NCBI GenBank assembly: GCA_902596925.1
Contig: CACJVT010000006.1
Location: 28,631 to 92,630, forward strand
DNA from: an uncultured Pelagibacteraceae bacterium
Lineage (GTDB): Bacteria; Pseudomonadota; Alphaproteobacteria; Pelagibacterales; Pelagibacteraceae
Direction: 5' to 3'
DNA: 64,000 nucleotides
In this document: positions 10,026-19,471 of the stretch, in pieces
How positions within the stretch are numbered: position 1 is the stretch's first letter
Layout of the letters: each line of letters begins with the position of its first letter
The notes under the pieces: model-generated
Database searches by the model: none
What the model was told of the DNA's origin: nothing
Seen by the model: only the letters and a program-made list of their open reading frames with translations
Made by a program: the position numbers and the translations under genes

Positions 10026-10696
10026 ACCCATTAAATCATGTAGCCATTATCATGGATGGTAATGGTAGGTGGGGATTAAAAAGAAAAAATTCACGAAATG
10101 CTGGTCATAGAGCAGGCTTAAATACTGTTGAAAAGATTATAAAAGAGACTATCAAACATAAAGTTAAATTCTTAACATTATATGCTTTTTCCACAGAAAA
10201 TTGGAAAAGACCAAAAAATGAGATTAATTTTTTGTTCAGTTTATTGGAAAATTTTCTTAAAGATAAAATTGAAGATTTGAATAAACAAAAAATTAAGCTT
10301 AAATTTATTGGTAAAAAAAATTTTTCATCTAAATTAAATTATCTTCTAAGAGTCTCTGAAAAAAAGACATACCAAAATAAAAGATTGCAAATAAATTTAG
10401 CTTTGAATTATGGGTCTAAAGCAGAATTAATAAATGCTTTTAAAGAATTAAAAAAAAATAAAGAGGATATTAATGAAAAAAATTTAAATAAATACTTACA
10501 AACATATAATACTCCAGACCCGGACTTATTAATTAGAACAGGAGACACAAAGAGGTTAAGTAATTTCTTACTATGGCAACTAGCGTATTCAGAGATATTT
10601 TTTGAAAAAAAATTATGGCCTGATTTTAATGAAAAAGATTATAATAAAATAATAAAGAAATATAAGAATATCAAAAGAAATTTTGGAAATATCTAA
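10022..10696 (+). CDS. uppS: Undecaprenyl diphosphate synthase (cis-prenyltransferase)
   Basis: 224 residues. HVAIIMDGNGRWG (about 6-18) contains the catalytic Asp12 and the pyrophosphate-binding NGRWG; TLYAFSTENWKRP (about 56-68) and PDPDLLIRTGDTKRLSNFLLWQ (start about 161) are the other conserved blocks. It condenses isopentenyl diphosphate onto farnesyl diphosphate to make the C55 carrier for peptidoglycan. Somewhat shorter than E. coli UppS. Shares one base (TAATG) with cdsA. Confidence 0.96.
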   Translation: MNPLNHVAIIMDGNGRWGLKRKNSRNAGHRAGLNTVEKIIKETIKHKVKFLTLYAFSTENWKRPKNEINFLFSLLENFLKDKIEDLNKQKIKLKFIGKKNFSSKLNYLLRVSEKKTYQNKRLQINLALNYGSKAELINAFKELKKNKEDINEKNLNKYLQTYNTPDPDLLIRTGDTKRLSNFLLWQLAYSEIFFEKKLWPDFNEKDYNKIIKKYKNIKRNFGNI

Positions 10697-11337
10697 TGGA
10701 AAAGGAACTTCAAAAAAGAATATTAAGTTCGATAATAATCATACCTTTATCTCTTTTTTTTATTATCAAGGGATCAGCGTTTTTTATCTTATTTATAACA
10801 ATTTTGTTTTTAATAGCTTGTTTAGAGTGGTTTAAAATGACAAAAAGATATGACTTTAAACTCTTTGGAATAGTCTTTTTATTATTTTCTTTTTATTCAG
10901 TATATCTAGTTAGAGATAGAGGATTATTTGAATTTTTATTAATCTTATTAATTTGTATTTCAACAGATATTGGTGGTTATATTTTCGGAAAAACATTCAA
11001 AGGACCAAAGTTAATTAAGATAAGTCCAAATAAAACATACTCTGGTGTTGTAGGAGGGTTTTTGGTGTCCATTATTGTTGCATACTTATTTCACGCAAAA
11101 TATGATAATTATTTTATCGTAAATCAAAATTTTACTAGTGACCTACGTTTTATATTAGAGGTTTTTTTAATTTCTAGTGTTAGTCAAATAGGTGATTTAA
11201 TCATCTCATACTTCAAAAGAGCATCTAACATAAAAGATACAGGAAATCTCTTTCCGGGCCATGGAGGATTATTGGATAGAATTGATGGAATGATTTTTGT
11301 TTTTCCTTTTATTCATCTGATTTCAAAAATTTTTTAA
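10696..11337 (+). CDS. cdsA: Phosphatidate cytidylyltransferase
   Basis: 213 residues, multi-pass. The C-terminal signature is clear: SQIGDLIISYFKR followed by KDTGNLFPGHGGLLDRIDGM (about 180-199), with the metal- and CTP-binding aspartates, and SPNKTYSGVVGG upstream. It makes CDP-diacylglycerol, the precursor of all phospholipids. About 70 residues shorter than E. coli CdsA; the missing part is N-terminal membrane helices, as in several alphaproteobacteria. One-base overlaps on both sides. Confidence 0.95.
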   Translation: MEKELQKRILSSIIIIPLSLFFIIKGSAFFILFITILFLIACLEWFKMTKRYDFKLFGIVFLLFSFYSVYLVRDRGLFEFLLILLICISTDIGGYIFGKTFKGPKLIKISPNKTYSGVVGGFLVSIIVAYLFHAKYDNYFIVNQNFTSDLRFILEVFLISSVSQIGDLIISYFKRASNIKDTGNLFPGHGGLLDRIDGMIFVFPFIHLISKIF

Positions 11338-12500
11338 TGAAAAAAAAAGTTGCTATTTTAGGTTCAACAAGTTCTATCGGAAAGTCTTTACTAAATATTA
11401 TTAATAAAGACCAAAAAAAATTTAAGATAGAATTATTAACTGCTAATACAAATTATAAAGACCTAATTAATCAAGCAAAAAAATTTAATGTAAAAAACAT
11501 AATCATAACTGATCCAAATAGTTATAGAAAAGCAAAAAAAGATAATAAAAGGAAAAAAATAAATATATTTCAAAATTTTGAAAATCTAAAAAGGATTTTA
11601 CCAAAAAAAATCGATTATGTAATGAGTGCTATATCAGGAATTGAAGGATTATTACCTACATATGAAATAATTAAATATACAAAATTAATTGCGATAGCTA
11701 ATAAAGAGTCAATTGTATGTGGATGGTTGCTCATTAAGAAAGAATTAAAAAAAAATAAAACAATATTTATACCTGTTGACTCGGAACATTTTTCAATTTT
11801 TTCATTAATACAAAATAGTGAAATAAGTGATATTGAAAAAGTTTATATTACAGCCTCAGGTGGTCCATTTATGAATTTACCAAAAAGTGAGTTTAAAAAA
11901 ATAAAATTAAATGATGCACTTAAACACCCCAATTGGAGAATGGGCAAAAAAATAACAATTGATTCAGCTACATTAATGAATAAAGTTTTTGAAATAATTG
12001 AGGCAAAGAATATTTTTGAAATTAATTATAATAAATTATCTATACTCACTCATCCAAAGTCATATGTACATGCAATTATAAAGTTTAAAAATGGATTAAG
12101 TAAATTTCTAGTTCATAAACCCGATATGAAAATACCTATCTATAATTCAATTTTTTATAAGTCTTGTAAAAGTTTTAAAACTGACTCTCTAGATTTTAAA
12201 ATTTTGAACAACTTAAATCTTAAAGAAGTTGAAACAAACAAATTTCCATTAGTTAGATTACTTAAAAAAATGCCAAACAATCCCTCTTTATATGAAACAG
12301 TTTTGATAACAATTAATGACTATTTAGTATACAAATTTTTAGATAAAAAAATAAATTTTCAAAAACTTACAAAATTAATTTACAAAATTTCAAATTTAAA
12401 AGAATTTCAAAAATATAAGAAAATTCACCCCAAAAACATTAAAGATATATATAATTTGAGAGATTATGTTCGTTTAAAATTACATACTTTAGGTATATAA
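11337..12500 (+). CDS. dxr: 1-deoxy-D-xylulose 5-phosphate reductoisomerase
   Basis: 387 residues. NADPH-binding VAILGSTSSIGKSLL (about 5-19); metal site and substrate loop in IANKESIVCGW (about 121-131), VDSEHFSIF (about 148-156), TASGGPF and HPNWRMGKKITIDSATLMNK (start about 197). It makes MEP, the first committed step of the non-mevalonate isoprenoid route that also uses ispDF in this window. In most proteobacteria rseP follows; here bamA follows after 10 bases. Confidence 0.97.
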   Translation: MKKKVAILGSTSSIGKSLLNIINKDQKKFKIELLTANTNYKDLINQAKKFNVKNIIITDPNSYRKAKKDNKRKKINIFQNFENLKRILPKKIDYVMSAISGIEGLLPTYEIIKYTKLIAIANKESIVCGWLLIKKELKKNKTIFIPVDSEHFSIFSLIQNSEISDIEKVYITASGGPFMNLPKSEFKKIKLNDALKHPNWRMGKKITIDSATLMNKVFEIIEAKNIFEINYNKLSILTHPKSYVHAIIKFKNGLSKFLVHKPDMKIPIYNSIFYKSCKSFKTDSLDFKILNNLNLKEVETNKFPLVRLLKKMPNNPSLYETVLITINDYLVYKFLDKKINFQKLTKLIYKISNLKEFQKYKKIHPKNIKDIYNLRDYVRLKLHTLGI

Positions 12501-12510
12501 ACCATTTGTA

Positions 12511-14754
12511 ATGATGAATTTTTTTTCAAAAATTATTATTATTTTTTGTATTTTTACAACTTCTGCTGTATCAGAAATTTTAAAAAAAATTGAGATCACA
12601 GGTAATAAGAGAATTTCTAGTGAAACAATAATTATTTTTTCTGAAGTCAAAATTAATGATCAGATAAATAAATCAAAATTAGATAAAGTAATTAAAAACT
12701 TATACCAGACCAATTTTTTTAGAAACATTAGTCTTAATTTTGAAAATCAAATTCTTTTTTTAAATGTTGAAGAAAACCCAATTATTGAAAATTTAGAGAT
12801 TAATGGCATAAAAAAACAATCTTTAGTTGAATTCATAAAAGGCAAAATACAACTTGCTGAAATGAAATCATTCAATGAGGAACTATTAGCTGTAGATCTC
12901 GATTTGATTAATAATATTTTAAAAACCAATGGTTATTATTTCACAAAAATATCAAGCTCAAAAAATATAAATAGTGATCTTAATACTATTAATTTGAGAA
13001 TAAATATTGATTTGGGAGAAAAAGCTAAAATCAAAAAAATTATTTTTCTTGGTGAAAAAATATTTAAAGAGAAAAGATTAAAAGAAGTAATAGCATCAGA
13101 GGAACATAAATTTTGGAAGTTTATTTCCAATAACGTTTATATTAATCAAGAGTTAATTAATCTTGATAAAAGATTATTAGTCAGCTATTTTAAAAACAAT
13201 GGGTTTTATGATGTAAAAGTTGAAAATTCTTTTGTAGAATTTGACAAAAACTCGAATTTTAATTTAATTTTTAATATAATTCCTGGCAAAAAATATTTTT
13301 TTAATGAATTTAATTTAAATTTACCGTCAAATTATGACACAAACTTATTTAAATCTATTACAAAAAAATTCCCCAAGCTAAAAGGAGACACTTACTCTCT
13401 ATTGAAAATTAATAAATTATTAAATGAAATAGACAAGATTGCTTTATCGGGACAATATGAATTTATAAATGCAAAAATCATTGAAAAAGTTGATGGAAAT
13501 AAAATAAATTTTGAAATTAATATTTCGGAGAGTGAAAAATTTTATGTTGAAAAGATTAATATTAATGGAAATTTCAATACCCTAGAAGAGGTTATAAGAA
13601 ATAATTTGATTATTGACGAGGGCGATCCTTTTAATGAAATTTTATTTAATAAATCGGTGAATGAAATACAAAGTTTAGGTATTTTCAAAAATGTTAAAAC
13701 AGATATACAAGAAGGTTCTAATCCGTCTTATAAAATAATTAATTTAGATGTAGAGGAACGTCCAACAGGAGAAATTTCTATATCAGCTGGTTTTGGAACT
13801 GAAGGTGAAACGATTGGAGCTGGTTTAAAAGAAAATAATTTTTTAGGTAAAGGAATTAACCTTAATACAAGTTTAGAATTAACTGCCGATTCTATTAAAG
13901 GTAAATTTATTTATGCAAAACCCAATTTTAATTATAGTGATAATACATTATTTACATCTCTAAAAAGCTCAACTTCAGATTTTATGACTGACTCAGGCTA
14001 TAAAACTTCTGAGATTGGATTTGCGCTAGGTACTAAATTTGAACAATTTCAAAATATTTTTCTAAGTCCAGAAATTGACTTCCTACTTGAGGATTTGGAG
14101 ACTTCAGATAAAGCCTCAAGCAATCTAAAAAAACAAGAAGGTTCATATACAGATTTATATTTTAATTATTCGATAAATCAGGATTTAAGAGATAAGAAAT
14201 TTAGGACAGAAGACGGTTATATAACTACATTTTCTCAAGAAGTACCAATTTTGTCAGATAATTCAGAATTTGCTAACTCATTTGAGGTAACTAAATTTCA
14301 AAAATTATCATCCACATCAGACATGGTAGGAAAAATAAGCTTCTTCGGCAAAACAATAACTGGTTTAAGTGATGACGTAAGAATTTCAAAAAGATTAAAT
14401 GTACCATCCTCAAGATTGAGAGGTTTTGAAAGAGGAAAAGTTGGCCCAGTAGAAAATAATGACTATATTGGTGGTAACCATGTATCAACATTTAATTTAT
14501 CTGCAACTTTACCAACTGTTGTAGAGGGTTTGGATAATTTGGATATTGGTATTTTCTTTGATGCTGCTAATGTTTGGGGTGTTGATTATGACAGTTCATT
14601 AGATGACAAAAGTAAAATAAGATCATCAACTGGAGTTGCATTGAACTTAATGACACCAATTGGACCATTAAGCTTTTCTTTCGCAAATGCCATCACAAAA
14701 GCCACATCAGATAAAACAGAAACATTTAGATTTAATTTAGGAACTCAATTTTAA
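12511..14754 (+). CDS. bamA: Outer membrane assembly factor BamA
   Basis: 747 residues. N-terminal signal peptide (about 1-22), then POTRA repeats beginning ILKKIEITGNKRISSETI (start about 23) with further repeats around 95, 170, 260 and 345, then an Omp85 beta-barrel including RLRGFERGKVGP (start about 635) with the lid-loop RGF motif, and a C-terminal Phe (FNLGTQF) as expected for a BAM substrate. It inserts outer-membrane proteins. ATG codons at 12511 and 12514 are both possible starts. Stop and skp start overlap (TAATG). Confidence 0.97.
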   Translation: MMNFFSKIIIIFCIFTTSAVSEILKKIEITGNKRISSETIIIFSEVKINDQINKSKLDKVIKNLYQTNFFRNISLNFENQILFLNVEENPIIENLEINGIKKQSLVEFIKGKIQLAEMKSFNEELLAVDLDLINNILKTNGYYFTKISSSKNINSDLNTINLRINIDLGEKAKIKKIIFLGEKIFKEKRLKEVIASEEHKFWKFISNNVYINQELINLDKRLLVSYFKNNGFYDVKVENSFVEFDKNSNFNLIFNIIPGKKYFFNEFNLNLPSNYDTNLFKSITKKFPKLKGDTYSLLKINKLLNEIDKIALSGQYEFINAKIIEKVDGNKINFEINISESEKFYVEKININGNFNTLEEVIRNNLIIDEGDPFNEILFNKSVNEIQSLGIFKNVKTDIQEGSNPSYKIINLDVEERPTGEISISAGFGTEGETIGAGLKENNFLGKGINLNTSLELTADSIKGKFIYAKPNFNYSDNTLFTSLKSSTSDFMTDSGYKTSEIGFALGTKFEQFQNIFLSPEIDFLLEDLETSDKASSNLKKQEGSYTDLYFNYSINQDLRDKKFRTEDGYITTFSQEVPILSDNSEFANSFEVTKFQKLSSTSDMVGKISFFGKTITGLSDDVRISKRLNVPSSRLRGFERGKVGPVENNDYIGGNHVSTFNLSATLPTVVEGLDNLDIGIFFDAANVWGVDYDSSLDDKSKIRSSTGVALNLMTPIGPLSFSFANAITKATSDKTETFRFNLGTQF

Positions 14755-15272
14755 TGAAGTTTTTAATTTCAAAAATAATTTTTTTTTTTTTAATAGTCAA
14801 TATTTCTCAAGCTAATGAAAATATTAGATTTATTAATATTAATTATATAATTAATAATTCTGATGCAGGCAAAATATTAAATAATCTTATCAAAAAAAAA
14901 AATAATAAATTTACTGATGAATTGAATAAAATTGGTAAATCTCTGGAAGAAAAGAAAAATAAAATTATCTCACAAAAAAATATTTTAAAAAAGGAAGAAT
15001 TTGAAAAATTAATAAAAGAATATGATGTAGATGTAAAAAATTTTAATGAAACAAGAAAAAAAAAAACTAATGAATTAAGTAATTTTAACGCCAACTCAAA
15101 AAAAAAAATGCTTGATTTATTGAATCCTCTCATAAAAGATTATTTACAAAAAGAGTCTATTCAGATACTTCTCCAAAAAGAAAAAATCATATTTGGTGAT
15201 GAAAAACTTGATATTACAAAAGAGATTTTAGCTACTTTTAATAGCAAATACAAAAGTATAAAATTTGAGTAA
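14754..15272 (+). CDS. skp: OmpH/Skp family periplasmic chaperone
   Basis: 172 residues. A signal peptide (about 1-20, cleavage near QANE) is followed by IRFININYIINNSDAGKILNN, the first strand of Skp, then a long Lys/Glu-rich coiled-coil region (about 45-120) and a terminal strand. Skp trimers hold unfolded outer-membrane proteins for BamA. Sequence conservation is low and compositional bias high, so the call rests on the fold pattern plus the bamA-skp neighbourhood. Confidence 0.85.
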   Translation: MKFLISKIIFFFLIVNISQANENIRFININYIINNSDAGKILNNLIKKKNNKFTDELNKIGKSLEEKKNKIISQKNILKKEEFEKLIKEYDVDVKNFNETRKKKTNELSNFNANSKKKMLDLLNPLIKDYLQKESIQILLQKEKIIFGDEKLDITKEILATFNSKYKSIKFE

Positions 15273-15284
15273 ATTTAAAATCAA

Positions 15285-15737
15285 ATGGCCAAAAATAGTC
15301 TATCAAAAAAAGAAATAATAGAATTGCTTCCTCATAGAGAACCTATGTTGCTAATAGATAAGTTAATAGATATCAAACATCTTCATTCAGCTACAGCAAT
15401 AATGAATGTTAAAAAAGATGCTTTTTATGTTAACGGACATTTCCCGGGAAATCCTGTTTTGCCAGGAGTTTTAATTGTAGAAGCTTTCGGTCAAGCTGCA
15501 GCTGCTCTTACAGCCCATGGCATAGATAAAAAAGAATATGATAATAAACTTGTTTTCTTAATGAGTGTAGAAAAAGCAAGATTTAGAAATCCTGTTATAC
15601 CAGATTGTATATTGGAATTAAAAATAGAGGCTATTAGATCTCATGGGAGAGTTTGGAAATATAAAGGTGAAGCATTTGTTGACGGAAAAAAAATGTCTGA
15701 TGCTCAGTGGTCAGCTACGATAGTTGACAGGAAATAA
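15285..15737 (+). CDS. fabZ: 3-hydroxyacyl-ACP dehydratase FabZ
   Basis: 150 residues. Hot-dog fold signature LLPHREPMLLIDK (about 14-26) and the active-site block GHFPGNPVLPGVLIVEA (about 52-68) with catalytic His and the downstream Glu. It dehydrates 3-hydroxyacyl-ACP in fatty-acid elongation; the 3-hydroxy intermediates also feed LpxD and LpxA next to it. Placed before lpxD here rather than after it, unlike the common order. Confidence 0.97.
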   Translation: MAKNSLSKKEIIELLPHREPMLLIDKLIDIKHLHSATAIMNVKKDAFYVNGHFPGNPVLPGVLIVEAFGQAAAALTAHGIDKKEYDNKLVFLMSVEKARFRNPVIPDCILELKIEAIRSHGRVWKYKGEAFVDGKKMSDAQWSATIVDRK

Positions 15738-15791
15738 TTAGCAATAAATCTTGATAAGCTTTTAAAATAAGTTTTGATATTAAACTTATTA

Positions 15792-16769
15792 ATGATTAAT
15801 CCTTTTTTTAAAAATACTGGACCTTATAACTTAAACTATTTGCTGAAAGCTATTGATTTAAAAGATAATAATTATCTTGAGGATAAGATTAATGATATAA
15901 AAGATCTTAACTCATCAAAAAAAAATGAAATAACTTTTTTGCATTCGAGAAAATATTCTGATTTAGCAAAAAAAACTAAAGCATCTTATTGTCTAACATC
16001 TGAAAATTTTAAATCATTTTTGCCAAACAACTGTAAGGCGATAATTACTGATAAAGTTTTATTACATACCGCTCAAATAACAAAAATTTTTTATCCAGAT
16101 TCTATTACTGATAATTATGATAACACTGTTAAAGATATAAACGATACAGAACTTAAAAAAAAAGTTAAATTTGGAAAAAATGTTCTCATTGGTGAAAACG
16201 TAAAAATTGGTAGTAATTGTTTAATTGGTCATAATTCAATAATAGAAAAAAATGTGAAGATAGGTGATAATTGTTCTATTGGATCAAATGTAATTATTAG
16301 AAATTCATTAATAAATAACAATGTTCACATTTTAGACGGTTGTGTGATTGGAAAAAAAGGATTTGGTTTTTTTCCTAATAAAGATAATAATTTTAGATAC
16401 CCTCAAATAGGTATTGTGATAATTGAAGATAATGTTGAGATAGGTTGTGGATCTACAATAGATAGAGGATCTCTTTCAAATACAATTATAGGAAAAAATA
16501 CATATTTAGATAATCAAATACATATAGCTCACAATGTTAAAATTGGTGAAAATTGTATTATTGCTGGACAAGTAGGTTTTGCTGGAAGTTCTATTTTGGG
16601 TAACAACGTTATGATTGGAGGTCAGGCAGGTATTTCAGGTCATCTCAAGATCGGCAGCAATGTACAAATAGGTGGTGGGAGTGGAGTTATAAAGAGTATT
16701 CCCGATAATTCTAAAGTAATGGGTTATCCAGCGAAAGATTTAAAAAATTTTATAAGAGAAAATAAATGA
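15792..16769 (+). CDS. lpxD: UDP-3-O-acylglucosamine N-acyltransferase LpxD
   Basis: The ORF track starts at a TTG (15774), but an in-frame ATG six codons later (15792) is the more likely start, giving 325 residues. An N-terminal uridine-binding domain (about 1-105) precedes left-handed beta-helix hexapeptide repeats (about 115-300) and the catalytic region HIAHNVKIGENCIIAGQVGFAGS; the end has IPDNSKVMGYPAKD. It adds the second 3-hydroxyacyl chain in lipid A synthesis. Overlaps lpxA by four bases. Confidence 0.94.
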   Translation: MINPFFKNTGPYNLNYLLKAIDLKDNNYLEDKINDIKDLNSSKKNEITFLHSRKYSDLAKKTKASYCLTSENFKSFLPNNCKAIITDKVLLHTAQITKIFYPDSITDNYDNTVKDINDTELKKKVKFGKNVLIGENVKIGSNCLIGHNSIIEKNVKIGDNCSIGSNVIIRNSLINNNVHILDGCVIGKKGFGFFPNKDNNFRYPQIGIVIIEDNVEIGCGSTIDRGSLSNTIIGKNTYLDNQIHIAHNVKIGENCIIAGQVGFAGSSILGNNVMIGGQAGISGHLKIGSNVQIGGGSGVIKSIPDNSKVMGYPAKDLKNFIRENK

Positions 16770-17542
16770 TAGATAAAACTGCTATTATAAATAAAAATGC
16801 AAAAATTCATTCTAGTGTCAAGATTGGACCATATGCCGTTATCGGTCCTAATGTAGAAATTGGAGAGAATACTGAGATCCAATCACACGTAAGCATTACT
16901 GGAAACACTAAAATAGGAAAAGGAAATAAGATTTATCCATTTGTCTCAATTAATGATCCTCAAGATTTAAAATATGACGGTGAAGAAACAAGTTTAGTCA
17001 TTGGCGATAATAATAAAATTAGAGAGTATGTAACTATAAATCCTGGAACAATTGGTGGTGGAGGTAAAACTACAGTTGGAAATAATTGTTTATTTATGAT
17101 TTCATCTCACATAGCCCATGATTGTCAGGTAGGCAATAATGTCATTATAGCGAACAATGTACCTTTAGGAGGTCATGCTATCATTGAAGATAACGTAGTG
17201 ATAGGTGGAAATTCTGCTGTTCAACAGTTTACAAGAATTGGTAAAATGGCAATGATCGGAGGTATGACAGGAGTATTGCATGATGTTATTCCATATGGAT
17301 TATCAACAGGAAATAGAAATTCATTACAAGGATTAAATTTAATAGGGTTGAGAAGAGCAAAATTTGAAAATAAGGATATTTTAGGTTTGAGCGAGGCCTA
17401 TAAGGAGATTTTTGCTAGCAAAAATATTAATGAAAATATAAGTAAATTAAATGGCTCATTTCAGGAAAATCCATTAGTTAAAGAGGTAATAGAATTTATT
17501 ACTAAGGATAAAAAAAGATCTATTTGCACTCCATTTTCATAA
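16766..17542 (+). CDS. lpxA: UDP-N-acetylglucosamine acyltransferase LpxA
   Basis: 258 residues, near E. coli LpxA (262). Hexapeptide repeats from residue 8 (KIHSSVKIGPYAVIGPNV), the loop HVSITGNTKIGKGNKIYPF, and the catalytic His region FMISSHIAHDCQVGNN (about 110-125); the C-terminal helical domain contains GLRRAKF. It performs the first acylation in lipid A synthesis. Starts with ATGA overlap from lpxD. Confidence 0.97.
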   Translation: MIDKTAIINKNAKIHSSVKIGPYAVIGPNVEIGENTEIQSHVSITGNTKIGKGNKIYPFVSINDPQDLKYDGEETSLVIGDNNKIREYVTINPGTIGGGGKTTVGNNCLFMISSHIAHDCQVGNNVIIANNVPLGGHAIIEDNVVIGGNSAVQQFTRIGKMAMIGGMTGVLHDVIPYGLSTGNRNSLQGLNLIGLRRAKFENKDILGLSEAYKEIFASKNINENISKLNGSFQENPLVKEVIEFITKDKKRSICTPFS

Positions 17543-17543
17543 G

Positions 17544-18338
17544 ATGATAGGATTAATTTTTGGTGATACAGATTTTCCAAATAAAATACTAAAAACAATA
17601 AAGAAAAGAAAAATAAAGTACCTAATAATAGATTTATCTACATCAAAGAAATTTAAAAAAGAGAATAAATCTCATTTAGTTTCTATAGGTCAATTTGGTA
17701 AAATAATTAATATTCTTAAGGAAAACAACTGTAAAAAAGTCTTATTTGCTGGGAAAGTCAATAGGCCAAACTTTTCTAAATTAAAGTTAGATTTGAAAGG
17801 AATCTATTATATTCCAAGAATTATCAAAGCTTCAAAGCTTGGCGATGCTGCAATTTTAAAAGAAATTATAAAAATATTAGCTCAAAATAAAATAAAAACT
17901 GAAAGTTCTCTTAAATTTAATCCAGAACTTACTCTAAAAAAGGGAAATTATTCAAAAATTAAACCAAATAATAATGATCAATTAGATATTAAAAAAGGTA
18001 TTAAAACACTAAATAATTTAAGAGAATATAATTACAGCCAAGCTGTAGTAGTTAGAAATAAAAAAGTAATTTCAATAGAGGGAAAAGGTGGGACTACAAA
18101 AATGCTTGAAAAAAGCAAAAGTAAAAAATTTCGAAACCACGGTGTTTTAGTTAAGTTTCCAAAAAAGAAACAGGATCTTAGAGTTGATTTACCTACCATT
18201 GGTTTCAAAACGTTGAAACAAAGTAAGACAGCTGGATTAAAAGGCATTGTTGTAAAAGGTAAACAACATATATTTTTAGATAAAAATAAATGTATTAGTT
18301 TTGCTAATAAAAATAAGATGTTTATCTCAGTGAAATGA
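17544..18338 (+). CDS. lpxI: UDP-2,3-diacylglucosamine pyrophosphatase LpxI (DUF1009)
   Basis: 264 residues. N-terminal domain IGLIFGDTDFPNKIL, VSIGQFGKII and FAGKVNRP; C-terminal domain SQAVVVRNKKVISIEG (about 170-185) and DLRVDLPTIGFKTL (about 213-226). LpxI makes lipid X in alphaproteobacteria that lack LpxH. Its location between lpxA and lpxB matches. One oddity: the usual E-G-T-D stretch after VISIE reads GKGGTTKML, so the conserved acidic residue there is Thr. Confidence 0.92.
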   Translation: MIGLIFGDTDFPNKILKTIKKRKIKYLIIDLSTSKKFKKENKSHLVSIGQFGKIINILKENNCKKVLFAGKVNRPNFSKLKLDLKGIYYIPRIIKASKLGDAAILKEIIKILAQNKIKTESSLKFNPELTLKKGNYSKIKPNNNDQLDIKKGIKTLNNLREYNYSQAVVVRNKKVISIEGKGGTTKMLEKSKSKKFRNHGVLVKFPKKKQDLRVDLPTIGFKTLKQSKTAGLKGIVVKGKQHIFLDKNKCISFANKNKMFISVK

Positions 18339-19471
18339 AAAAAATTTTTATATTAACAGGGGAACCTTCAGGAGATAAACTGGCATCAACTGTAGTTTCA
18401 AAACTTCAACAAAATTATTCAGATATAGAATATTTAAGTGTTGGAGGATTCCATTTAAATAATCTTAGAGTTAAATCGATATATGATCTTAAAGAAATAA
18501 CTTACATTGGCTTTACTAGTGTTATTCTAAATTTATTTAAAATCAGAAACAAAATAAATGAAACTGTAAATAAAATAATTGAATTTAATCCTGATATTCT
18601 ATTTAGTGTAGATAGTCCAGATTTTACACTAAGAGTTGCTGAAAAAGTAAAAAGTATAAATCCTAATATTAAAACAATACATTATGTTGCACCACAAGTA
18701 TGGGTATGGAGAGAGGGTAGGGTAAAAAAATTTAAAAAATTTTTAGACCATGTTTTATTATTATTCAATTTTGAAAAGAAATACTTTGATAAAGAAAATA
18801 TTAAGAATACTTTCGTTGGCCATCCATTACTTGAAAATAAAGAAAATGTTAAAACAGATTTATCAAATATAATTGATGACAATAAAAAAATTATATCTTT
18901 ATTCGCTGGGAGCCGTACATCTGAAATCAATATTCTTTTACCAATTTTGTTAAACTTCATTAAATTAATGAATGAAAAATTCAATACATACAATTTTGTT
19001 TTTCATGCAACTGATCAAAACAAAGATTTAATAAAAGATGAGATTAAAAAAACAAATTACAAAAATGTTGAGGTCATATCTGATGAGAATATAAAATTTA
19101 AAATACTATCAAACTCTGTATTCGCTGTAGTGAAATCTGGAACTGTATCTCTTGAAATTTGTAATGCAAAAGTTCCATCTATCATTATTTATAAAATGAA
19201 TTTTATTAATTTTTTTATTGTAAAATTTTTAGTAAAAACAAAATATGCAAATATAATTAATATAATTAACAAAAAAGAAATAATTCCAGAATTAATTCAA
19301 AAAGAATGTAATTCAAAAGAAATTTTTAGATCTGTAGTATATTTTTTAAAAAACCCCGAGCTTATGAAAAAACAAGTCCTTGATGTGAACAATACTTTAA
19401 ATGAGATTAAATCTAAAACTTCTTCATCTTCAGAAGCTTCAGCAGTAGTTTCAAGCTATCTTAGCACTTAA
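18335..19471 (+). CDS. lpxB: Lipid-A-disaccharide synthase
   Basis: 378 residues, GT19 family. N-terminal FILTGEPSGDKLASTV (about 4-19), VDSPDFTLRVA (about 94-104), HYVAPQVWVWREGRVKK (about 115-131), FVGHPL and FAGSRTSEI (about 189-197), and KSGTVSLEICN near 268. It joins lipid X with UDP-diacylglucosamine to form the lipid A disaccharide. Four-base overlap with lpxI. The 3' end overlaps the convergent gltX by 21 bases, leaving no room for a separate terminator. Confidence 0.96.
   Translation: MKKIFILTGEPSGDKLASTVVSKLQQNYSDIEYLSVGGFHLNNLRVKSIYDLKEITYIGFTSVILNLFKIRNKINETVNKIIEFNPDILFSVDSPDFTLRVAEKVKSINPNIKTIHYVAPQVWVWREGRVKKFKKFLDHVLLLFNFEKKYFDKENIKNTFVGHPLLENKENVKTDLSNIIDDNKKIISLFAGSRTSEINILLPILLNFIKLMNEKFNTYNFVFHATDQNKDLIKDEIKKTNYKNVEVISDENIKFKILSNSVFAVVKSGTVSLEICNAKVPSIIIYKMNFINFFIVKFLVKTKYANIINIINKKEIIPELIQKECNSKEIFRSVVYFLKNPELMKKQVLDVNNTLNEIKSKTSSSSEASAVVSSYLST

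Noticed and set aside
15774-15791. TTG start of lpxD given by the ORF track.
   Set aside because: An in-frame ATG at 15792 is available and the six extra residues are not part of the LpxD fold.
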